Assembly: GCF_004114795.1 (NCBI RefSeq)
Contig: NZ_CP035311.1
Span: 1,364,001-1,428,000 of the forward strand
DNA length: 64,000 nt
From: Janthinobacterium sp. 17J80-10
GTDB lineage: Bacteria; Pseudomonadota; Gammaproteobacteria; Burkholderiales; Burkholderiaceae_D
Reading direction: 5' to 3'
The position numbers were made by a program, and so were the translations under genes. Position 1 is the stretch's first letter. Every line of letters starts with the position of its first letter. Under the pieces are notes generated by a model. The model was not told the origin of the DNA. It saw nothing but the letters and a program-made list of their open reading frames with translations, and searched no databases. Shown here one piece after another: positions 15,828 through 28,923 of the stretch.

Positions 15828-16490
15828 TCAGCCGGCGCGCAGCAGTTCCAGCAATTGCAGCGGGTGCCCGGCAAGTGCATCGGCTTCCCAGCTTGCCGGT
15901 TCAACATTGCCGCAATAGCCCCACCCCGCGCCGATGGTGGGCATGCCTGCGGCGCGCCCGGCCTGGATATCGCGCAGGTCGTCGCCGACATACCAGCACG
16001 CTTCGCTGGGCAAACCGATCCTGCTCGCGGCTTCCAGCAAGGGCTGCGGATGCGGCTTGGCATGCGGCGTAGTGTCGCCGGAGATGACGCAGCCTGCGCC
16101 TGCCAGGCCGATCAGCGGCACCAGCGCATCGGTGAAGCGGGCCGCCTTGTTGGTGACGATCCCCCATTGCAGCCCGGCCTGATCCAGGCCTTGCAGCATT
16201 TCGCGGATGCCATCGAACAGGCGGGTGTGGATGGCAATCGCCGCAGCGTAATTGTCGAGGAATTCCGTGCGCATGACGTTGAACTCCGGGTGGTCCGGGC
16301 CGATGCCGAATGCCGCGCCGATCAAGCCGCGCGCGCCGGCCGAGGCGACCGGGCGCAATTGTTCATAAGGCGTCGGCGCCAGTCCGCGCGCGCTGCGCAT
16401 CAGGTTGACGGCAGCGGCCAGGTCGGGAGCGGTGTCGGCCAGCGTGCCATCGAGGTCGAACAGGATGGCGCGGGGAGGGCGCAAGGACAT
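15828..16490 (-). CDS. gph: Phosphoglycolate phosphatase (HAD superfamily)
   Basis: This is a 220-residue haloacid-dehalogenase phosphatase that hydrolyses 2-phosphoglycolate. HAD motif I is FDLDGTLADT near residue 11, motif II is the Thr of GIVTNKAA, motif III is the Lys of HAKPHP, and motif IV is VGDDLRDIQAG. The gene follows ubiG by 11 bases on the same strand, a conserved ubiG-gph pairing in Burkholderiales. The first ATG (16490) places motif I at the usual distance from the N-terminus. An N-acetylmuramate-6-phosphate phosphatase (MupP) activity, known for close relatives beside ubiG in Pseudomonas, is a real alternative. Confidence 0.85.
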   Translation of the reverse strand: MSLRPPRAILFDLDGTLADTAPDLAAAVNLMRSARGLAPTPYEQLRPVASAGARGLIGAAFGIGPDHPEFNVMRTEFLDNYAAAIAIHTRLFDGIREMLQGLDQAGLQWGIVTNKAARFTDALVPLIGLAGAGCVISGDTTPHAKPHPQPLLEAASRIGLPSEACWYVGDDLRDIQAGRAAGMPTIGAGWGYCGNVEPASWEADALAGHPLQLLELLRAG

Positions 16491-16501
16491 GCGAATTTCT
16501 T

Positions 16502-17197
16502 TCAGGCAGGACGGCTGCAGGCGACCAGGTAATTGACGTCGGTATCCTGGTTGAGGGAGTACACCTTGGTCAGCGGGTTGTAACCCATGCCCTTCAGGGA
16601 ATCGATGTTCAGCCCGGCTTCGCGGATGAAGCGGGCCAGTTCCGCCGGCGTCAGGAACTTGGCGTAATCATGGGTGCCTTTGGGCAGCAGTTTCAACAGG
16701 TATTCGGCGCCGATCACCGCAAACAAGTAGGCCTTGGGGTTGCGGTTGATGGTCGAGAAAAAGACATGGCCGCCCGGTTTGACCAGGGTGGCGCAAGCCT
16801 TGACGATGGAAGCGGGGTCGGGCACGTGCTCGAGCATTTCCATGCAGGTGACGACGTCATACTGGCCGGGTTCACGCGCGGCCAGCGCTTCGGCGGCAAT
16901 CAGTTCATAGCGTACCTGCACGCCGGACTCGAGGCTGTGCAGGTCGGCTACCTTCAGCGGCTTTTCCGACAGGTCGATGCCGGTCACGTGCGCGCCTTTT
17001 TTTGCCATGGATTCAGCCAGGATGCCGCCGCCGCAGCCGACGTCGACGACCTTTTTACCGGCCAGCGGCACGCGCGCGTTGATCCATTCCAGGCGCAAGG
17101 GGTTGATTTCGTGAAGAGGGCGAAATTCGGAAGTCGGATCCCACCAGCGGTGGGCAAGTTCGCCAAATTTCTGGAGCTCAAGGGGGTCTGCATTCAT
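16502..17197 (-). CDS. ubiG: Ubiquinone biosynthesis O-methyltransferase
   Basis: This SAM-dependent enzyme carries out both O-methylations in ubiquinone synthesis. The 231-residue protein begins with the family N-terminus ([27 protein letters not shown]). The SAM-binding motif I is [16 protein letters not shown], followed by GIDLS and the post-motif [11 protein letters not shown]. The ATG at 17197 matches the family start, although no strong Shine-Dalgarno is visible. It lies between the ompA terminator and gph, so it probably has its own promoter or depends on read-through from ompA. Confidence 0.95.
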   Translation of the reverse strand: MNADPLELQKFGELAHRWWDPTSEFRPLHEINPLRLEWINARVPLAGKKVVDVGCGGGILAESMAKKGAHVTGIDLSEKPLKVADLHSLESGVQVRYELIAAEALAAREPGQYDVVTCMEMLEHVPDPASIVKACATLVKPGGHVFFSTINRNPKAYLFAVIGAEYLLKLLPKGTHDYAKFLTPAELARFIREAGLNIDSLKGMGYNPLTKVYSLNQDTDVNYLVACSRPA

Positions 17198-17241
17198 ACG
17201 ACAATGATAACGGCAAAGCCTGTTTGTCGCCATACCAAAAC

Positions 17242-17268
17242 AAAAAACCCCGCCGTAGCGGGGTTTTT
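17242..17268 (-). terminator. Intrinsic terminator downstream of ompA
   Basis: A symmetric stem AACCCCGC / GCGGGGTT with a CGTA loop (core 17246-17265) is flanked by A- and T-runs. On the minus strand it ends in TTTTTT and lies 16 bases past the ompA stop. Confidence 0.88.
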
Positions 17269-17283
17269 CTGGAGTCGAACTGA

Positions 17284-17940
17284 TTACTTGGTACGGGTAC
17301 CAACGACTTCGAGTTCAACGCGGCGGTTAGGCTGCTGGCACTTGATCTGTGCTGCGCGATTGCCCTTGCAGTCAGCGACGACAGGTGCGGATTCGCCCTT
17401 GCCTTCGGTGTAGACGCGGTTTTCTTCGACGCCTTTTTCAACCAGGTACTTCTTGACAGCTTCAGCACGCTTGACCGACAGCTTCTGGTTGTAGGACTCG
17501 CCACCGATGGTGTCGGTGTGACCAACAGCGATGATCACTTCCAGTTGCATGCCGAACAGTTTCAGGAACAGTTCGTCGAGTTGTTCCTTGCCTTCCGGAC
17601 GCAGGGTCGCTTTGTTGAAGTCGAACAAGGTGTCAGCAGAGAAAGTAACTTTCTCGGTTTGCGGAGCAGGCTTGGCAGCCGGAGCAGCAGGAGCAGCAGC
17701 CGGTTTTGCAGGTTCTTCAGCTTTGGCCAGTGTGCCATCGCAACCTGGGACCGAGTCAGCCGGGGTCCAGGTGGCGGTACGCCAGCACAGGCCTTGGCTG
17801 TTGCGGGCCACTACGCCGCGTGCATCTTGCACGTAGGCGCTTTTCGGGGTCGCTGCCTTGATGTCCGTGACTTGCGCAGTCGCAGAAAAAGCCATAACTG
17901 CAGAAGATGCAGCGAAGATGATTTTTACGTACTTATTCAT
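17284..17940 (-). CDS. ompA: OmpA-family outer membrane protein
   Basis: This 218-residue exported protein has a signal peptide ([22 protein letters not shown], cleavage likely after FSATA). A linker rich in Ala and Pro (about 75-95) precedes a C-terminal OmpA peptidoglycan-binding domain (about 100-215). The domain shows [36 protein letters not shown], and the final NRRVELEV. There is no N-terminal beta-barrel, so the family is the short OmpA type common in betaproteobacteria. The ATG at 17940 has a near-perfect GAGGAG 5 bases upstream. The strong ribosome-binding site and own terminator fit an abundant protein. Confidence 0.92.
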   Translation of the reverse strand: MNKYVKIIFAASSAVMAFSATAQVTDIKAATPKSAYVQDARGVVARNSQGLCWRTATWTPADSVPGCDGTLAKAEEPAKPAAAPAAPAAKPAPQTEKVTFSADTLFDFNKATLRPEGKEQLDELFLKLFGMQLEVIIAVGHTDTIGGESYNQKLSVKRAEAVKKYLVEKGVEENRVYTEGKGESAPVVADCKGNRAAQIKCQQPNRRVELEVVGTRTK

Positions 17941-18515
17941 ATTTCTCCTCTCGGGTGAGATTTCTGCACAGTGACTGCGCAACAATTGACGAAAATTTAC
18001 AACTTACGAACGAATAATAACATGTTGTTCACACCCCTATATGGAAAAACACTATCCACACAGTAAGGGCATAACTTGATGGCATTCTGCCATATGGTTG
18101 CCAATCCGGCTAAATTGCCAATTCGTCCAAGCGTTTCTTTTACTGCTTTGTTGTGTTTATGCGACGTATTTTGTAAGGAAACTTGTACTATTAAAAACTT
18201 ACTTAATAAAAAGAAAATCTGGGGCGTCTTGATAGGGGCGCTTTGTTTATCCCAGTGTAATAGTCAGCCACGGTTCATTTTTGTTTTTTTGTAAATCTTG
18301 GTGCTCTTGCAGTGCGCCGTATTGCTGAAAGGCAAACTGACATGCATCGCCTCGTTGAAAGTTGCTTGCAATCGCCTGATGCGCCTGAAGCCGGAAACGG
18401 GACTGTATAGATAGGCGGCATGTTAAAATCTTCCGTTTCGTGATGGTCGCCGCCAAGCATTCTCCGGCTTATCCGAACCTTTCCACGTTATTAGTTAAAA
18501 CCACTCGACCCGCCA
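17941..18515. other. Divergent intergenic region between ompA and gyrA
   Basis: This is a 575-base AT-richer stretch that must hold the ompA and gyrA promoters. A direct repeat TTGCCAAT (18098-18105 and 18115-18122) and a short inverted repeat ATGGCA/TGCCAT (18079-18093) are present. I cannot assign a confident promoter. A 72-codon open frame at 18076-18294 lacks a ribosome-binding site and protein-like composition and is not annotated. Confidence 0.5.
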
Positions 18516-21124
<2,609 letters not shown>

Positions 21125-21128
<4 letters not shown>

Positions 21129-22225
21129 CCGTCTATAACTTCTCCGCCGGCCCGGCGGTCTTGCCCAAGGAAGTGCTGCAGCAAGCCGCCGCCGAAATGC
21201 TCGACTGGCACGGCAGCGGCATGTCCGTGATGGAAATGAGCCATCGCGGCAAGGAATTCATTTCGATCTATGAGGCGGCCGAGCGCGACCTGCGCGAGCT
21301 GCTGGCGGTGCCGGATAATTACCGCATCCTGTTCATGCAGGGCGGGGCGCTGGCCGAAAACGCCATCGTGCCGATGAACCTGGTCGGCCGCAAGGCGCAG
21401 CCGGCGACCATCGATTTCATCGATACCGGTTCGTGGTCGGCCAAGTCGATCAAGGAAGCGAAGAAATACGCCAACGTCAATGTCGCCGCATCGGCCGCAT
21501 CGAACAAGTATTCGGCGATTCCTGGACGCGACAGCTGGAAGCTTTCCAGGGATGCGGCCTACGTGCACATCTGCAGCAACGAAACCATCGACGGCACCGA
21601 GTACCACTACGTGCCGGATGTTGCCGCCGACACCGGCGGCGCGCCGCTGGTGGCCGACATGTCGTCGCACATCCTCTCGCGCGCCATCGATGTGTCGAAA
21701 TACGGCGTCATCTATGCCGGCGCGCAAAAGAACATCGGCCCGGCCGGCGTCACCATCGTCATCGTGCGCGACGACCTGATCGGCCACGCCTTGCCGGTGT
21801 GCCCGTCGGCGTTCGACTGGAAGCTGGTGGCAGAAAATAATTCGATGTACAACACGCCGCCCACCTACGGCATCTATATTGCCGGCCTGGTGTTCCAGTG
21901 GTTGAAGCGCAACGGCGGCGTGGCGGCGATGGAGCTGGCCAATATCGCCAAGGCCGACCTGCTGTACGACTACCTCGACGCCAGCGGCCTGTACGAAAAC
22001 CGCATTGCGCCGGAATGCCGCTCGCGCATGAACGTGCCGTTCTTCCTGCGCGACGAGTCGAAGAATGATGCCTTCCTGGCGGGCGCGAAAGACCGCGGCC
22101 TGCTGCAGTTGAAGGGACACAAATCGGTCGGCGGCATGCGTGCCTCGATCTACAACGCCATGCCCATCGAGGGCGTGCGTGCACTGGTGGAGTACATGAA
22201 GGAATTCGAGAAGCAGCACGGCTGA
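21125..22225 (+). CDS. serC: Phosphoserine aminotransferase
   Basis: This PLP enzyme converts 3-phosphohydroxypyruvate to phosphoserine (serine synthesis) and acts in pyridoxal phosphate synthesis. The 366 residues include the N-terminal [10 protein letters not shown], the SHRGKEF segment, and the Schiff-base lysine K202 in [12 protein letters not shown]. The C-terminal [17 protein letters not shown] is typical. Its start codon overlaps the gyrA stop (ATGA), so it is translated from the gyrA message, a conserved arrangement in this order. Confidence 0.97.
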
Positions 22226-22259
22226 TTTGCCGCCTTCTCGAACCGCTTCGCATCAAATC

Positions 22260-23330
22260 ATGGACAAGAAACTCAAACCCCTGCGCGAACAGATCGACGC
22301 CATCGACGCGCAAATCCTCGACTTGCTCAACCAGCGCGCCCGCGTTGCCGAGGCCGTCGGTCACGTCAAGGCGGAAACCAATGCTCCGGTATTCCGTCCG
22401 GAGCGCGAGGCGCAGGTGCTGCGCCGCGTCGCCGAGCGCAATCCGGGGCCGCTGGTCGGCAGTGACGTGCAAACCATCTTCCGTGAAATCATGTCGGCGT
22501 GCCGCGCCCTGGAGCGGCGCGTCAGCGTTGCTTACCTGGGGCCTGCCGGCACCTTCAGCGAGCAGGCCGTCTACCAGCAGTTCGGCCATGCAGTCGATGG
22601 CGAACCCTGCGTGTCGATTGACGAAGTGTTCCGGGCCACCGAGGCCGGCACTGCCGATTTTGGCCTGGTGCCGATCGAGAATTCGTCCGAAGGCACGATC
22701 AACCGCACCCTCGACCTGCTGCTGCAGACGTCGCTGTCGATCAGCGGCGAAATTTCCATTCCTGTCCATCACAGCCTGATGACCAGGGGCGGCACCATGG
22801 ACGGCATCAAGCGCATCTGCGCCCATTCGCAGGCGCTGGCGCAGTGCCAGGCCTGGCTCAACCAGCATTACCCGCAGATCGAGCGCCAGGCGGTTGCTTC
22901 CAACGGCGAGGCCGCGCGCATGGCCAGCGATGATCCGACGGTTGCCGCCATAGCCGGCGAAATTGCCGGCGAAAAGTACAGCCTGGTGGTGGTGCATGCG
23001 CATATCCAGGACGACCCGCACAACCGCACCCGCTTTGCGGTGATCGGCAGGCTGCACACCACGCCAAGCGGGCGCGACCAGACCTCGCTGGTGCTGTCGG
23101 TGCCGAACCAGCCCGGCGCGGTGCACCGCATGCTCGCGCCGCTGGCCGAGCACGGCGTGTCGATGACGCGTTTTGAATCGCGCCCGGCCCGCACCGGCAC
23201 CTGGGAATACTATTTTTATGTCGATATCGAAGGGCATCTGCAGGACAAGAAAGTGGCGGGCGCGCTCGATGAGCTGAAGCGCAACGCGGCTTTTTTCAAG
23301 GTGCTCGGTTCGTATCCGCTGGACCTGTAG
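22260..23330 (+). CDS. pheA: Bifunctional chorismate mutase / prephenate dehydratase (P-protein)
   Basis: This enzyme makes phenylpyruvate for phenylalanine synthesis. The N-terminal AroQ chorismate mutase (about 1-90: LREQIDAIDAQILDLLNQRA) is followed by the dehydratase domain (YLGPAGTFSEQAVYQ and NSSEGTINRTLDLLLQ). A C-terminal ACT domain (about 270-350) carries the allosteric ESRP motif, indicating phenylalanine feedback inhibition. The ATG at 22260 gives MDKKLKPLREQ and 356 residues. It sits 34 bases after serC in the same run of genes. Confidence 0.96.
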   Translation: MDKKLKPLREQIDAIDAQILDLLNQRARVAEAVGHVKAETNAPVFRPEREAQVLRRVAERNPGPLVGSDVQTIFREIMSACRALERRVSVAYLGPAGTFSEQAVYQQFGHAVDGEPCVSIDEVFRATEAGTADFGLVPIENSSEGTINRTLDLLLQTSLSISGEISIPVHHSLMTRGGTMDGIKRICAHSQALAQCQAWLNQHYPQIERQAVASNGEAARMASDDPTVAAIAGEIAGEKYSLVVVHAHIQDDPHNRTRFAVIGRLHTTPSGRDQTSLVLSVPNQPGAVHRMLAPLAEHGVSMTRFESRPARTGTWEYYFYVDIEGHLQDKKVAGALDELKRNAAFFKVLGSYPLDL

Positions 23331-23348
23331 TCTTTTTCATTGCAAACC

Positions 23349-24248
23349 GTGTTGAAAAAAATCGCAATCTTTGGCGTCGGCCTGATCGGCGGCTCATTCG
23401 CACTGGCCCTGAAGCAGGCGGGCGCCGTGCAGCAGGTGGTGGGCGTGGGCCGCACTGCCGCGACGCTGGAACGTGCCCGCGCGCTCGGCATCATCGACGT
23501 GGCCTGCACTTCGGTTGCCGAAGCCCTGGCTGGCGCCGAGCTGGTCCTGATCGCAGCACCGGTGGCGCAGACAGGCGCGATCCTGGCTGCGATCGCGCCG
23601 CACCTGCAGCCCGGCACGGTGGTGACGGACGCCGGCAGCACCAAGGGCGACGTGGTCGCGGCTGCGCGCGCGGCGCTGGGAGCGAAGGTTGCGCAGTTTG
23701 TCCCGGGGCACCCGATTGCCGGCGCGGAACTGAGCGGCCCGGATGCCGCGATGCCCCAGCTCTATCGCGGCAAGAAGGTGGTGCTGACCGCCTTGCCGGA
23801 AAACACCGAGGCCGATGTCGAGCGTGTCGCCGGCGCATGGCGCCATTGCGGAGCGCTGATCCATCGCCTGGGCGCCGAAGAGCACGACAGCGTATTTGCC
23901 GCAGTCAGCCACCTGCCGCATCTGCTGGCCTTTGGCCTGGTCGACGATATCGCCCGCAAGCCCCACGCAGAGCTGCTGTTTCAGTATGCCGCCAGCGGTT
24001 TTCGCGACTTCACCCGGATTTCCGGCTCGTCGCCGGAAATGTGGCGCGACATCAGCATGGCCAACCAGGCAGCGCTCCTGCGCGAACTGGACGAATACAT
24101 GGCACAGCTGGCGCGTCTGCGCGGCCTTCTGGCCGAGGGCAATGCCGCCGGCCTGGAAGCCGTCTATGCCAACGCGCAGCAGGCGCGCCACGACTGGATC
24201 AAGACAATCGAGGCCGCCGAGCGGCCTGCCACTGAGGGTGGAGACTGA
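23349..24248 (+). CDS. tyrA: Prephenate dehydrogenase
   Basis: This NAD(P)-dependent enzyme converts prephenate to 4-hydroxyphenylpyruvate for tyrosine. The Rossmann loop is [15 protein letters not shown] at the N-terminus; [10 protein letters not shown] and the active-site [14 protein letters not shown] follow. No ATG is available near the N-terminus. GTG at 23349 is chosen (299 residues); TTG codons at 23340 and 23352 are alternatives, and no strong Shine-Dalgarno separates them. It lies 18 bases after pheA. hisC, which often separates pheA and tyrA in Burkholderiales, is absent. Confidence 0.93.
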   Translation: MLKKIAIFGVGLIGGSFALALKQAGAVQQVVGVGRTAATLERARALGIIDVACTSVAEALAGAELVLIAAPVAQTGAILAAIAPHLQPGTVVTDAGSTKGDVVAAARAALGAKVAQFVPGHPIAGAELSGPDAAMPQLYRGKKVVLTALPENTEADVERVAGAWRHCGALIHRLGAEEHDSVFAAVSHLPHLLAFGLVDDIARKPHAELLFQYAASGFRDFTRISGSSPEMWRDISMANQAALLRELDEYMAQLARLRGLLAEGNAAGLEAVYANAQQARHDWIKTIEAAERPATEGGD

Positions 24249-24253
24249 CAGCC

Positions 24254-25579
24254 ATGAAACACTATCCCAATCATCTCGACCTGCAGCCGGCGCTGCACGC
24301 CAGCGGCAGCGTACGCCTGCCGGGGTCCAAGAGCATTTCCAACCGCACGCTGCTGCTGGCGGCGCTGGCCAAGGGCAGCACGCGCATCCTTGATTTGCTG
24401 GCGTCCGACGATACGCACGTCATGCTGACGGCCCTGCAGAAGCTGGGCGTCAAATGGGAGCAGGAAGGCGACAGCAGCAACTACGTCGTGCACGGCGCCG
24501 GCGGCGCCTTTCCGCTGCACCAGGCCGACCTTTTCATGGGCAACGCCGGCACGGCGATCCGCCCGCTGACGGCGGCGCTGGCGGTCATGGGCGGCGACTA
24601 TACCCTGCATGGCGTGGCGCGCATGCACGAGCGGCCCATCGGCGACCTCGTGGAAGCGCTGAACGGCGTGGGCGCGCAGATCGAATACACCGGCGTGGAA
24701 GGTTACCCGCCGCTGCGCATCCGCCGCGGCCACATCCATGCCCAGAACATGCGCGTGCGCGGCAATGTGTCGAGCCAGTTCCTGACCGCGCTGTTGATGG
24801 CGGCGCCCCTGATGGCGCATTCGCATGCGGTGACCATCGAAGTGGTTGGCGAGCTCATTTCCAAGCCTTATATCGAAATCACCCTGAACCTGATGCGCCG
24901 CTTCGGTGTCCACGTCGAGCGCCATGGCTGGCAGGCTTTTACGGTGCAGGCCGGACAGCATTACACCAGCCCGGGGTCGATCCATGTCGAGGGTGATGCG
25001 TCGTCGGCATCCTATTTCCTTGCGGCCGGCGCCATTGCAGGCGGGCCGGTGCGGGTCGAGGGCGTCGGGCGCGACAGCATCCAGGGCGATGTGCGCTTCG
25101 TCGAGGCGCTGCAGCAGATGGGCGTGACCGTCACCACGGGCGACAACTGGCTCGAGGCCCAGGGCGGCGGGCCCTTGCGCGCCATCGACGCCGATTTCAA
25201 CCATATTCCGGATGCCGCCATGACGATTGCGGTCACCGCGCTGTATGCCGAGGGCACCAGCACGCTGCGCAACATCGGCAGCTGGCGCGTCAAGGAAACC
25301 GACCGCATTGCCGCCATGGCGACCGAGCTGCGCAAGCTCGGGGCAACGGTGGAAGAGGGCGCGGATTACCTGCGCATCACGCCGCCGCAAGAGCTGCAGG
25401 CGGCCGCCATCGATACCTACGATGACCACCGCATGGCGATGTGCTTCTCGCTGGCTTCGCTCGACGGCAGTGCGCGGCGCGGCGCGAAAATCCGCATCAA
25501 TGACCCGAAATGCGTGGCCAAGACTTTCCCGGATTATTTCGACGCCTTTGCCCGCATTGCCCAGAACAAGCTGCTTTGA
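24254..25579 (+). CDS. aroA: 3-phosphoshikimate 1-carboxyvinyltransferase (EPSP synthase)
   Basis: This is the sixth shikimate-pathway enzyme, 441 residues. Diagnostic motifs are [17 protein letters not shown] (phosphoshikimate binding), [17 protein letters not shown] (PEP/glyphosate loop) and [20 protein letters not shown]. The conserved Gly-Thr-Ala-x-Arg-Pro of the loop marks a class I, glyphosate-sensitive type. It starts 5 bases after tyrA, so the two are translationally close, and cmk follows by 26 bases. Confidence 0.97.
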   Translation: MKHYPNHLDLQPALHASGSVRLPGSKSISNRTLLLAALAKGSTRILDLLASDDTHVMLTALQKLGVKWEQEGDSSNYVVHGAGGAFPLHQADLFMGNAGTAIRPLTAALAVMGGDYTLHGVARMHERPIGDLVEALNGVGAQIEYTGVEGYPPLRIRRGHIHAQNMRVRGNVSSQFLTALLMAAPLMAHSHAVTIEVVGELISKPYIEITLNLMRRFGVHVERHGWQAFTVQAGQHYTSPGSIHVEGDASSASYFLAAGAIAGGPVRVEGVGRDSIQGDVRFVEALQQMGVTVTTGDNWLEAQGGGPLRAIDADFNHIPDAAMTIAVTALYAEGTSTLRNIGSWRVKETDRIAAMATELRKLGATVEEGADYLRITPPQELQAAAIDTYDDHRMAMCFSLASLDGSARRGAKIRINDPKCVAKTFPDYFDAFARIAQNKLL

Positions 25580-25605
25580 CCCTTGCCTTCTGTTATCTTG
25601 CCAAG

Positions 25606-26286
25606 ATGAACACTGCCCATATCCCCGTCATCACCATCGATGGCCCGACCGCTTCCGGCAAGGGCACGGTCTCGCACATCGTTGCCCAGAAGCTCGGCTT
25701 CCATTACCTCGACTCTGGCGCGCTATACCGCCTGACCGCGCTGTCGGCCTTGCGCAAGGGCGCGGATCCGGGCGATGAGCACGCATTGGCCAAGCTGGCG
25801 CGCGACCTGCACTGCTCGTTCAGCGGCGAGCATATTTTCCTGGGGCAGGAGGATGTGTCCGCAGCGATCCGAGCCGAGGAGGTTGGCAATACGGCATCGA
25901 AAATCGCGGCATTGCCTGCCGTCCGCCAGGCCTTGTACAGCCTGCAACTCGATTTCCGCAGGGCGCCTGGCCTCGTGGCCGACGGCCGTGACATGGGCTC
26001 GGTGATTTTCCCGCATGCACCGTTAAAGGTGTTCCTCACAGCAAGTGTCGAGGCGCGTGCGGAAAGGCGTTATAAGCAATTGATTGGCAAGGGTTTTCCT
26101 GCTAATATGGCAGACCTTCTAAAGGATTTGCAGGAGCGTGATGACCGCGATACCAATCGCAAGGTCGCGCCCTTGAAGCCCGCCGAAGGGGCATATGTTC
26201 TGGATACTTCCGCAATGACCGTCGATGAGGCGGTCGGGCAGGTGCTGGGATGGTATGCGGCCCTGAAGAAGCAGCACGCGGTCTGA
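25606..26286 (+). CDS. cmk: Cytidylate kinase
   Basis: This enzyme phosphorylates CMP and dCMP. The P-loop GPTASGKGT lies near residue 15, followed by LDSGALYRL (CMP-binding), [13 protein letters not shown] and the Lid segment RDDRDTNR. The ATG at 25606 is chosen because it puts the P-loop at the family position and gives 226 residues; the frame is open upstream but overlaps aroA. The cmk-rpsA-ihfB order is widely conserved in proteobacteria. Confidence 0.96.
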   Translation: MNTAHIPVITIDGPTASGKGTVSHIVAQKLGFHYLDSGALYRLTALSALRKGADPGDEHALAKLARDLHCSFSGEHIFLGQEDVSAAIRAEEVGNTASKIAALPAVRQALYSLQLDFRRAPGLVADGRDMGSVIFPHAPLKVFLTASVEARAERRYKQLIGKGFPANMADLLKDLQERDDRDTNRKVAPLKPAEGAYVLDTSAMTVDEAVGQVLGWYAALKKQHAV

Positions 26287-26402
26287 TGGCGTTGCTGTTG
26301 TAGTGTGTGGTGCCCGTGCAGGCGCAAGGTCTGTTCGGGATTTGATTAACTTAACCCGGTGTTCGTCGCATGTGTGACGGAATCGGCTAACCCTTTATTC
26401 TT

Positions 26403-28115
26403 ATGTCTACTGTTGCTACCTCCCCTGAAGTTACTGGTATGGAAAGCTTTGCCGCCCTCTTTGAGGAATCGCTGACGCGCCAGGACATGCGCTCCGGTGA
26501 AGTGATTTCCGCCGAAGTCGTGCGTATCGACCACAATTTCGTGATCGTCAACGCCGGCCTGAAATCCGAAGCTTTCATCCCGCTCGAAGAATTCAAGAAC
26601 GACAATGGCGAACTCGAAGTCGCCATTGGCGATTTCATCTCCGTTGCCATCGAATCCCTGGAAAATGGTTTCGGCGACACCATCCTGTCGCGCGACAAGG
26701 CCAAGCGCCTCGCATCGTGGCTCGCGCTTGAAAAAGCGATGGAGTCCGGCGAGATCGTCACCGGTACCGTCAATGGCAAGGTCAAGGGCGGCCTGACCGT
26801 TCTGACCAACGGCATCCGCGCCTTCCTGCCGGGTTCGCTGGTCGACACCCGTCCGGTCAAGGACACCTCCCCGTACGAAGGCAAGACCCTGGAATTCAAG
26901 GTCATCAAGCTGGATCGCAAGCGCAACAACGTTGTGCTGTCGCGCCGCGCAGTGGTCGAAGCCTCGATGGGCGAAGAGCGCGCCAAGCTGATGGAAACCC
27001 TGAAAGAAGGCACCATCGTCAACGGTATCGTCAAGAACATCACCGACTACGGCGCATTCGTGGATCTGGGCGGCATCGATGGCCTGCTGCACATCACCGA
27101 CCTGGCATGGCGTCGCGTGCGTCATCCGTCGGAAGTGCTGACGGTTGGCCAGGAAATCACCGCCAAGGTCCTGAAGTTCGACCAGGAGAAGAACCGCGTT
27201 TCGCTGGGCGTCAAGCAGCTGGGCGACGATCCTTGGACCGGTCTGTCGCGTCGTTACCCGCAAGGCACCCGTCTGTTCGGCAAGGTCACCAACCTGACCG
27301 ACTACGGCGCATTCGTGGAAGTCGAGCAAGGCATCGAAGGCCTGGTGCACGTCTCCGAAATGGACTGGACCAACAAGAACGTGGCCCCGAACAAGGTTGT
27401 CCAGCTGGGCGACGAAGTCGAAGTCATGGTCCTGGAAATCGACGAAGAGCGTCGCCGTATCTCCCTGGGCATGAAGCAGTGCAAGGCCAATCCTTGGGAT
27501 GATTTCGCGATCAACCACAAGAAGGGCGACAAAGTCCGCGGCGCCATCAAGTCGATCACCGACTTCGGCGTGTTCATCGGCCTGTCGGGCAACATCGACG
27601 GCCTGGTGCACCTGTCCGACCTGTCCTGGACCGAAGCCGGCGAAGAAGCCGTGCGTCGTTTCAAGAAGGGCGACGAGCTGGAAGCCATCGTGCTGGCCAT
27701 CGATGTCGAGCGCGAGCGTGTCTCCCTGGGCGTCAAGCAGCTCGAAGGCGACCCGTTCAACAACTACGCTGCAATGAACGACAAGGGTTCGATCGTCAAC
27801 GGCACCGTCAAGTCGGTGGAGCCGAAGGGCGCCGTGATCCAGTTGTCCGATGAAGTCGAAGGCTACCTGCGCGCTTCCGAAATCTCCCGCGACCGCGTGG
27901 AAGATGCCGGCACGCACCTGAAAGTCGGCGATGCCGTCGAAGCCCTGGTCATCAACATCGACCGCAAGGCTCGCAGCATCCAGCTGTCGATCAAGGCCAA
28001 GGACAATGCAGAAACCCAGGAAGCCATGCAAAAGATGGCATCCGACTCGAGCGCCGCTTCCGGCACCACGAGCCTGGGCGCATTGTTGAAAGCCAAGCTC
28101 GACAACAAGCAATAA
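26403..28115 (+). CDS. rpsA: 30S ribosomal protein S1
   Basis: This is the largest ribosomal protein, needed for initiation on most mRNAs. The 570-residue protein consists of six S1 (OB-fold) repeats. Repeats 3-6 are recognisable by G-x-V-x-x-I-T-D-(Y/F)-G-(A/V)-F-V/I cores such as [30 protein letters not shown] and [15 protein letters not shown], and each repeat ends in a RxSLGxKQ-type strand. A 116-base leader separates it from cmk and may carry the autoregulatory S1-binding site, but I cannot define it. ihfB follows by 23 bases. Confidence 0.98.
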   Translation: MSTVATSPEVTGMESFAALFEESLTRQDMRSGEVISAEVVRIDHNFVIVNAGLKSEAFIPLEEFKNDNGELEVAIGDFISVAIESLENGFGDTILSRDKAKRLASWLALEKAMESGEIVTGTVNGKVKGGLTVLTNGIRAFLPGSLVDTRPVKDTSPYEGKTLEFKVIKLDRKRNNVVLSRRAVVEASMGEERAKLMETLKEGTIVNGIVKNITDYGAFVDLGGIDGLLHITDLAWRRVRHPSEVLTVGQEITAKVLKFDQEKNRVSLGVKQLGDDPWTGLSRRYPQGTRLFGKVTNLTDYGAFVEVEQGIEGLVHVSEMDWTNKNVAPNKVVQLGDEVEVMVLEIDEERRRISLGMKQCKANPWDDFAINHKKGDKVRGAIKSITDFGVFIGLSGNIDGLVHLSDLSWTEAGEEAVRRFKKGDELEAIVLAIDVERERVSLGVKQLEGDPFNNYAAMNDKGSIVNGTVKSVEPKGAVIQLSDEVEGYLRASEISRDRVEDAGTHLKVGDAVEALVINIDRKARSIQLSIKAKDNAETQEAMQKMASDSSAASGTTSLGALLKAKLDNKQ

Positions 28116-28138
28116 GCAAGCGAAGGGCGAGCCAATAA

Positions 28139-28444
28139 ATGACAAAGTCGGAGCTGATTGCCCGCCTGGCCGAACGTTATCCGCAACTGGTCGCAAAGGA
28201 TGCGGATTACACGGTCAAGACCATCCTCGATGCAATGACCGACGCTTTGGCGGGCGGTCAGCGCATCGAGATCCGCGGTTTCGGCAGCTTTGCCCTGAAC
28301 AGCAGGCCGCCGCGCATCGGTCGCAACCCGAAGTCGGGCGACAAGGTGATGGTGCCCGAAAAGCGGGTGCCGCACTTCAAGCCGGGCAAGGAATTGCGCG
28401 AGCGTGTGGATGCGATGGTCGGCCAGCCGATCAAGGATGACTGA
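28139..28444 (+). CDS. ihfB: Integration host factor subunit beta
   Basis: This is the 101-residue DNA-bending protein of the HU/IHF family. The N-terminal helices begin [17 protein letters not shown]. The beta-arm signature [24 protein letters not shown] carries the Pro that intercalates into DNA. The extended C-terminus ([13 protein letters not shown]) is typical of the beta subunit. An intrinsic terminator lies 21 bases after the stop, ending the rpsA-ihfB transcript. Confidence 0.97.
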   Translation: MTKSELIARLAERYPQLVAKDADYTVKTILDAMTDALAGGQRIEIRGFGSFALNSRPPRIGRNPKSGDKVMVPEKRVPHFKPGKELRERVDAMVGQPIKDD

Positions 28445-28465
28445 GTCCTGGCTCGCAAATATGAA

Positions 28466-28493
28466 AACGGCATCTTCGGATGCCGTTTTTTTT
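28466..28493 (+). terminator. Intrinsic terminator downstream of ihfB
   Basis: A perfect 9-bp stem AACGGCATC / GATGCCGTT with a UUCG tetraloop (28475-28478) is followed by eight Ts. It separates ihfB from lapA. Confidence 0.95.
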
Positions 28494-28566
28494 CGCGTAC
28501 AATTTCAGCTGTCTTTGCAAAACATCAGGCATGGCAGCAGCGCATGCATCACGAAAGGGGTTCGCC

Positions 28567-28884
28567 ATGAAGCTGGTTTCAAAAATAATCTGGGGCATAC
28601 TGTTCATCATCGTCTTCATCGTGGCGCTGAAGAACATGGACAGGGAAGCGACGCTGGCGTTCTTTTCCGGTTATGAAGTGCATGGCCCGCTGCCGCTGGT
28701 GCTGCTGGCCTTTACCGTCATCGGTTTCGTGCTGGGCGTGCTGGCGATGACGCCGACCGTGTTCCGCCATCGCCGCGACCTGTCAAAGCAGCGCAAGGCC
28801 ATCAAGACCATGCAACAGGAAGGCGAAGCCAAAGAGCTGGCGCGCTCGCAGCCGCCGTCACCCGATTCCATCGTCGGCGCCTGA
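28567..28884 (+). CDS. lapA: LapA-like inner-membrane protein (DUF1049)
   Basis: This is a 105-residue protein with two transmembrane helices (about 4-22 and 42-65) and a cationic cytoplasmic tail (FRHRRDLSKQRKAIK). This matches the LapA family, which works with LapB in lipopolysaccharide assembly and LpxC turnover in Enterobacteria. The ATG at 28567 has AAAGGGG about 7 bases upstream and begins MKLVSKIIWGILF. The lapB gene follows by 39 bases, which supports the call. Confidence 0.88.
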   Translation: MKLVSKIIWGILFIIVFIVALKNMDREATLAFFSGYEVHGPLPLVLLAFTVIGFVLGVLAMTPTVFRHRRDLSKQRKAIKTMQQEGEAKELARSQPPSPDSIVGA

Positions 28885-28923
28885 GTGCCCCGTATCCGAC
28901 CCACTACACAAGAATAAAACTCC

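Noticed and set aside
15623..16063. Open frame ending in NDNSYALAA running through tmRNA
   Set aside because: This is the tmRNA tag reading frame extended by chance upstream; the region is structural RNA.
18098..18122. TTGCCAAT direct repeat between ompA and gyrA
   Set aside because: Two short copies in an AT-rich gap can arise by chance, and no regulator is suggested by the spacing.
18076..18294. Small 72-codon frame in the ompA-gyrA gap
   Set aside because: No Shine-Dalgarno, odd Cys/Phe-rich composition, and it lies where promoters are expected.
24530..24570. Possible glyphosate-tolerance changes in AroA
   Set aside because: The loop keeps the Gly, Thr, Ala and Pro of sensitive class I enzymes; only Met to Ile is changed.
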